Source: Burkholderia stabilis (GTDB taxonomy: Bacteria > Pseudomonadota > Gammaproteobacteria > Burkholderiales > Burkholderiaceae). Taken from it: a stretch of DNA of 64,000 nucleotides. The stretch is from NCBI RefSeq assembly GCF_001742165.1, contig NZ_CP016442.1, positions 2,170,001-2,234,000 of the forward strand. Direction: 5' to 3'. Positions within the stretch are counted from its first letter, which is position 1. Every line of letters starts with the position of its first letter. Made by a program: the position numbers and the translations under genes. The notes under the pieces were generated by a model that was given only the letters and a program-made list of their open reading frames with translations, was not told where the DNA came from and made no database searches. Shown in pieces: positions 63,341 to 64,000 of this stretch.

Positions 63341-64000
63341 TTACTTCGCCGAGTTGACCATGTAGTCGACGGCTGCCTTCACGTCGGCGTCGGATGCGCT
63401 CGACCCGCCCTTCGGCGGCATCGCGCCCTTGCCGTGCAGCGCGTAGTTGTAGACCGTGTCCATCGAGTCCTTCAGGCGCGGCGCCCAGTCTTCCTTGCTG
63501 CCGAACTTCGGCGCGCCGAGCACGCCAGCCGCGTGGCAGGCCTGGCAGGTCGACGTGTACAGCGCCTTGCCGGCCGTTGCGGCATCGGCGCTGGCTGGTG
63601 CGGCGGCGGGCTTTTCGCCGGCCTTCGGGATCGCGGCGATCGCAGCCATCGCGGCGGCGGCCTGCGCGTTCGACGCGTCGCCGCCCGATGCTGCGGCCCC
63701 GCTGGCGGCGGTCGCCGCGTTCGCGGCAGGCGCGGCCGGTTCGGGGAAGTTCGCGCCGTCGTTGTTCGCCATGTAGACGATCGCGCGGGCGATTTCATAG
63801 TCGCTGACGTCGTCGGGGCTCGTGCCGCCGCGCGCCGGCATCGCGCCCTTGCCCGCGAGGGCCGTCTTCAGCAGCGTGTCGAAACCTTGCGAGATGCGTG
63901 GCGCCCAGTCGTCCTTGTTGCCGAACTTCGGCGCGCCGGCAGCGCCCGTGCCGTGACAGGTCACGCAGACGGCCTTGTAGACTTCCTCGCCAGTCTTGTA
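63341..64000 (-). CDS. Diheme cytochrome c5-type protein (5' end outside window)
   Basis: At least 219 residues of a c-type cytochrome with two heme sites, CVTCH and CQACH, in two similar domains joined by an Ala/Pro-rich linker of about 65 residues. Each domain has KFGxKxDWAPR and KGAMPxxGG with the axial methionine. The repeat of APKFG(N/S)K(D/E)DWAPR shows an internal duplication. It is exported in the family; the signal peptide would lie beyond the window. Likely periplasmic or membrane-tethered electron carrier to terminal oxidases. Confidence 0.92.
   Translation of the reverse strand, partial: YKTGEEVYKAVCVTCHGTGAAGAPKFGNKDDWAPRISQGFDTLLKTALAGKGAMPARGGTSPDDVSDYEIARAIVYMANNDGANFPEPAAPAANAATAASGAAASGGDASNAQAAAAMAAIAAIPKAGEKPAAAPASADAATAGKALYTSTCQACHAAGVLGAPKFGSKEDWAPRLKDSMDTVYNYALHGKGAMPPKGGSSASDADVKAAVDYMVNSAK

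Overview
The window reads as chromosomal DNA of a Burkholderia species, most likely of the B. cepacia complex. It has high GC with G/C-ending codons, a betaproteobacterial atp operon followed by hemE and priA, a trifunctional PutA with an N-terminal ribbon-helix-helix domain, and a tandem glycine riboswitch ahead of gcvTHP. Species assignment is inference from gene content and remembered family sequences; no search was run.

Layout. 1-6.5 kb: the F1Fo ATP synthase operon (atpB, cut by the window edge, then EFHAGDC) with an intrinsic terminator. 6.7-18.3 kb: an acyl-CoA synthetase, an intergenic stretch with a possible minus-strand small RNA or a 23-codon ORF, a periplasmic cyclohexadienyl dehydratase (pheC), hemE, priA and putA. 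putA is preceded by a cluster of GTTGCA motifs, the PutA operator word known from enterics. 18.4-28 kb: a branched-chain amino acid binding protein; an acyl-CoA synthetase/acyl-CoA dehydrogenase pair divergent from a TetR regulator; a three-gene cluster (methionine-type aminotransferase, amino acid binding protein, FAD-linked 2-hydroxyacid dehydrogenase); and a PadR regulator. 28-31.5 kb: a CadR-type MerR regulator divergent from a His-rich Zn/Cd/Pb P-type ATPase and a zinc-ribbon protein, with a clear MerR-type promoter.

31.5-46.6 kb is the accessory-looking part. It holds a perfectly periodic 26-unit array of 8-bp repeats, an AraC/GyrI regulator, a channel-like membrane protein, and the ethanolamine genes eat-eutB-eutC. 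It also holds a low-GC orphan gene with a PD-(D/E)XK-like signature, a divergent LysR/MFS pair and a second 8-bp repeat array. The stretch ends with an acetaldehyde-type dehydrogenase behind a sigma-54 promoter, flanked by two related flavin split-barrel proteins and followed by a EutR-like regulator. Ethanolamine breakdown (uptake, ammonia-lyase, acetaldehyde oxidation, regulator) is therefore present but split in two blocks about 4.5 kb apart.

46.6-64 kb: a coupled GT9-like/ThDP-enzyme pair, a VapBC module, sdaA, an alginate-lyase-fold protein, gcvP-gcvH-gcvT under a glycine riboswitch, a small lipoprotein, a Gfo/Idh/MocA oxidoreductase, an SGNH-type protein that seems to lack its catalytic serine block, rep helicase, and a diheme cytochrome c cut by the window end. 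gcvTHP and sdaA together fit glycine and serine catabolism.

No CRISPR array, rRNA, tRNA, insertion sequence or prophage was seen. Nothing here is convincingly a new multi-gene system. The best leads are the orphan nuclease-like gene, the two 8-bp arrays, the unassigned RNA/sORF locus near 8.6 kb, the possible 2-hydroxyacid-to-amino-acid salvage cluster and the altered SGNH protein.
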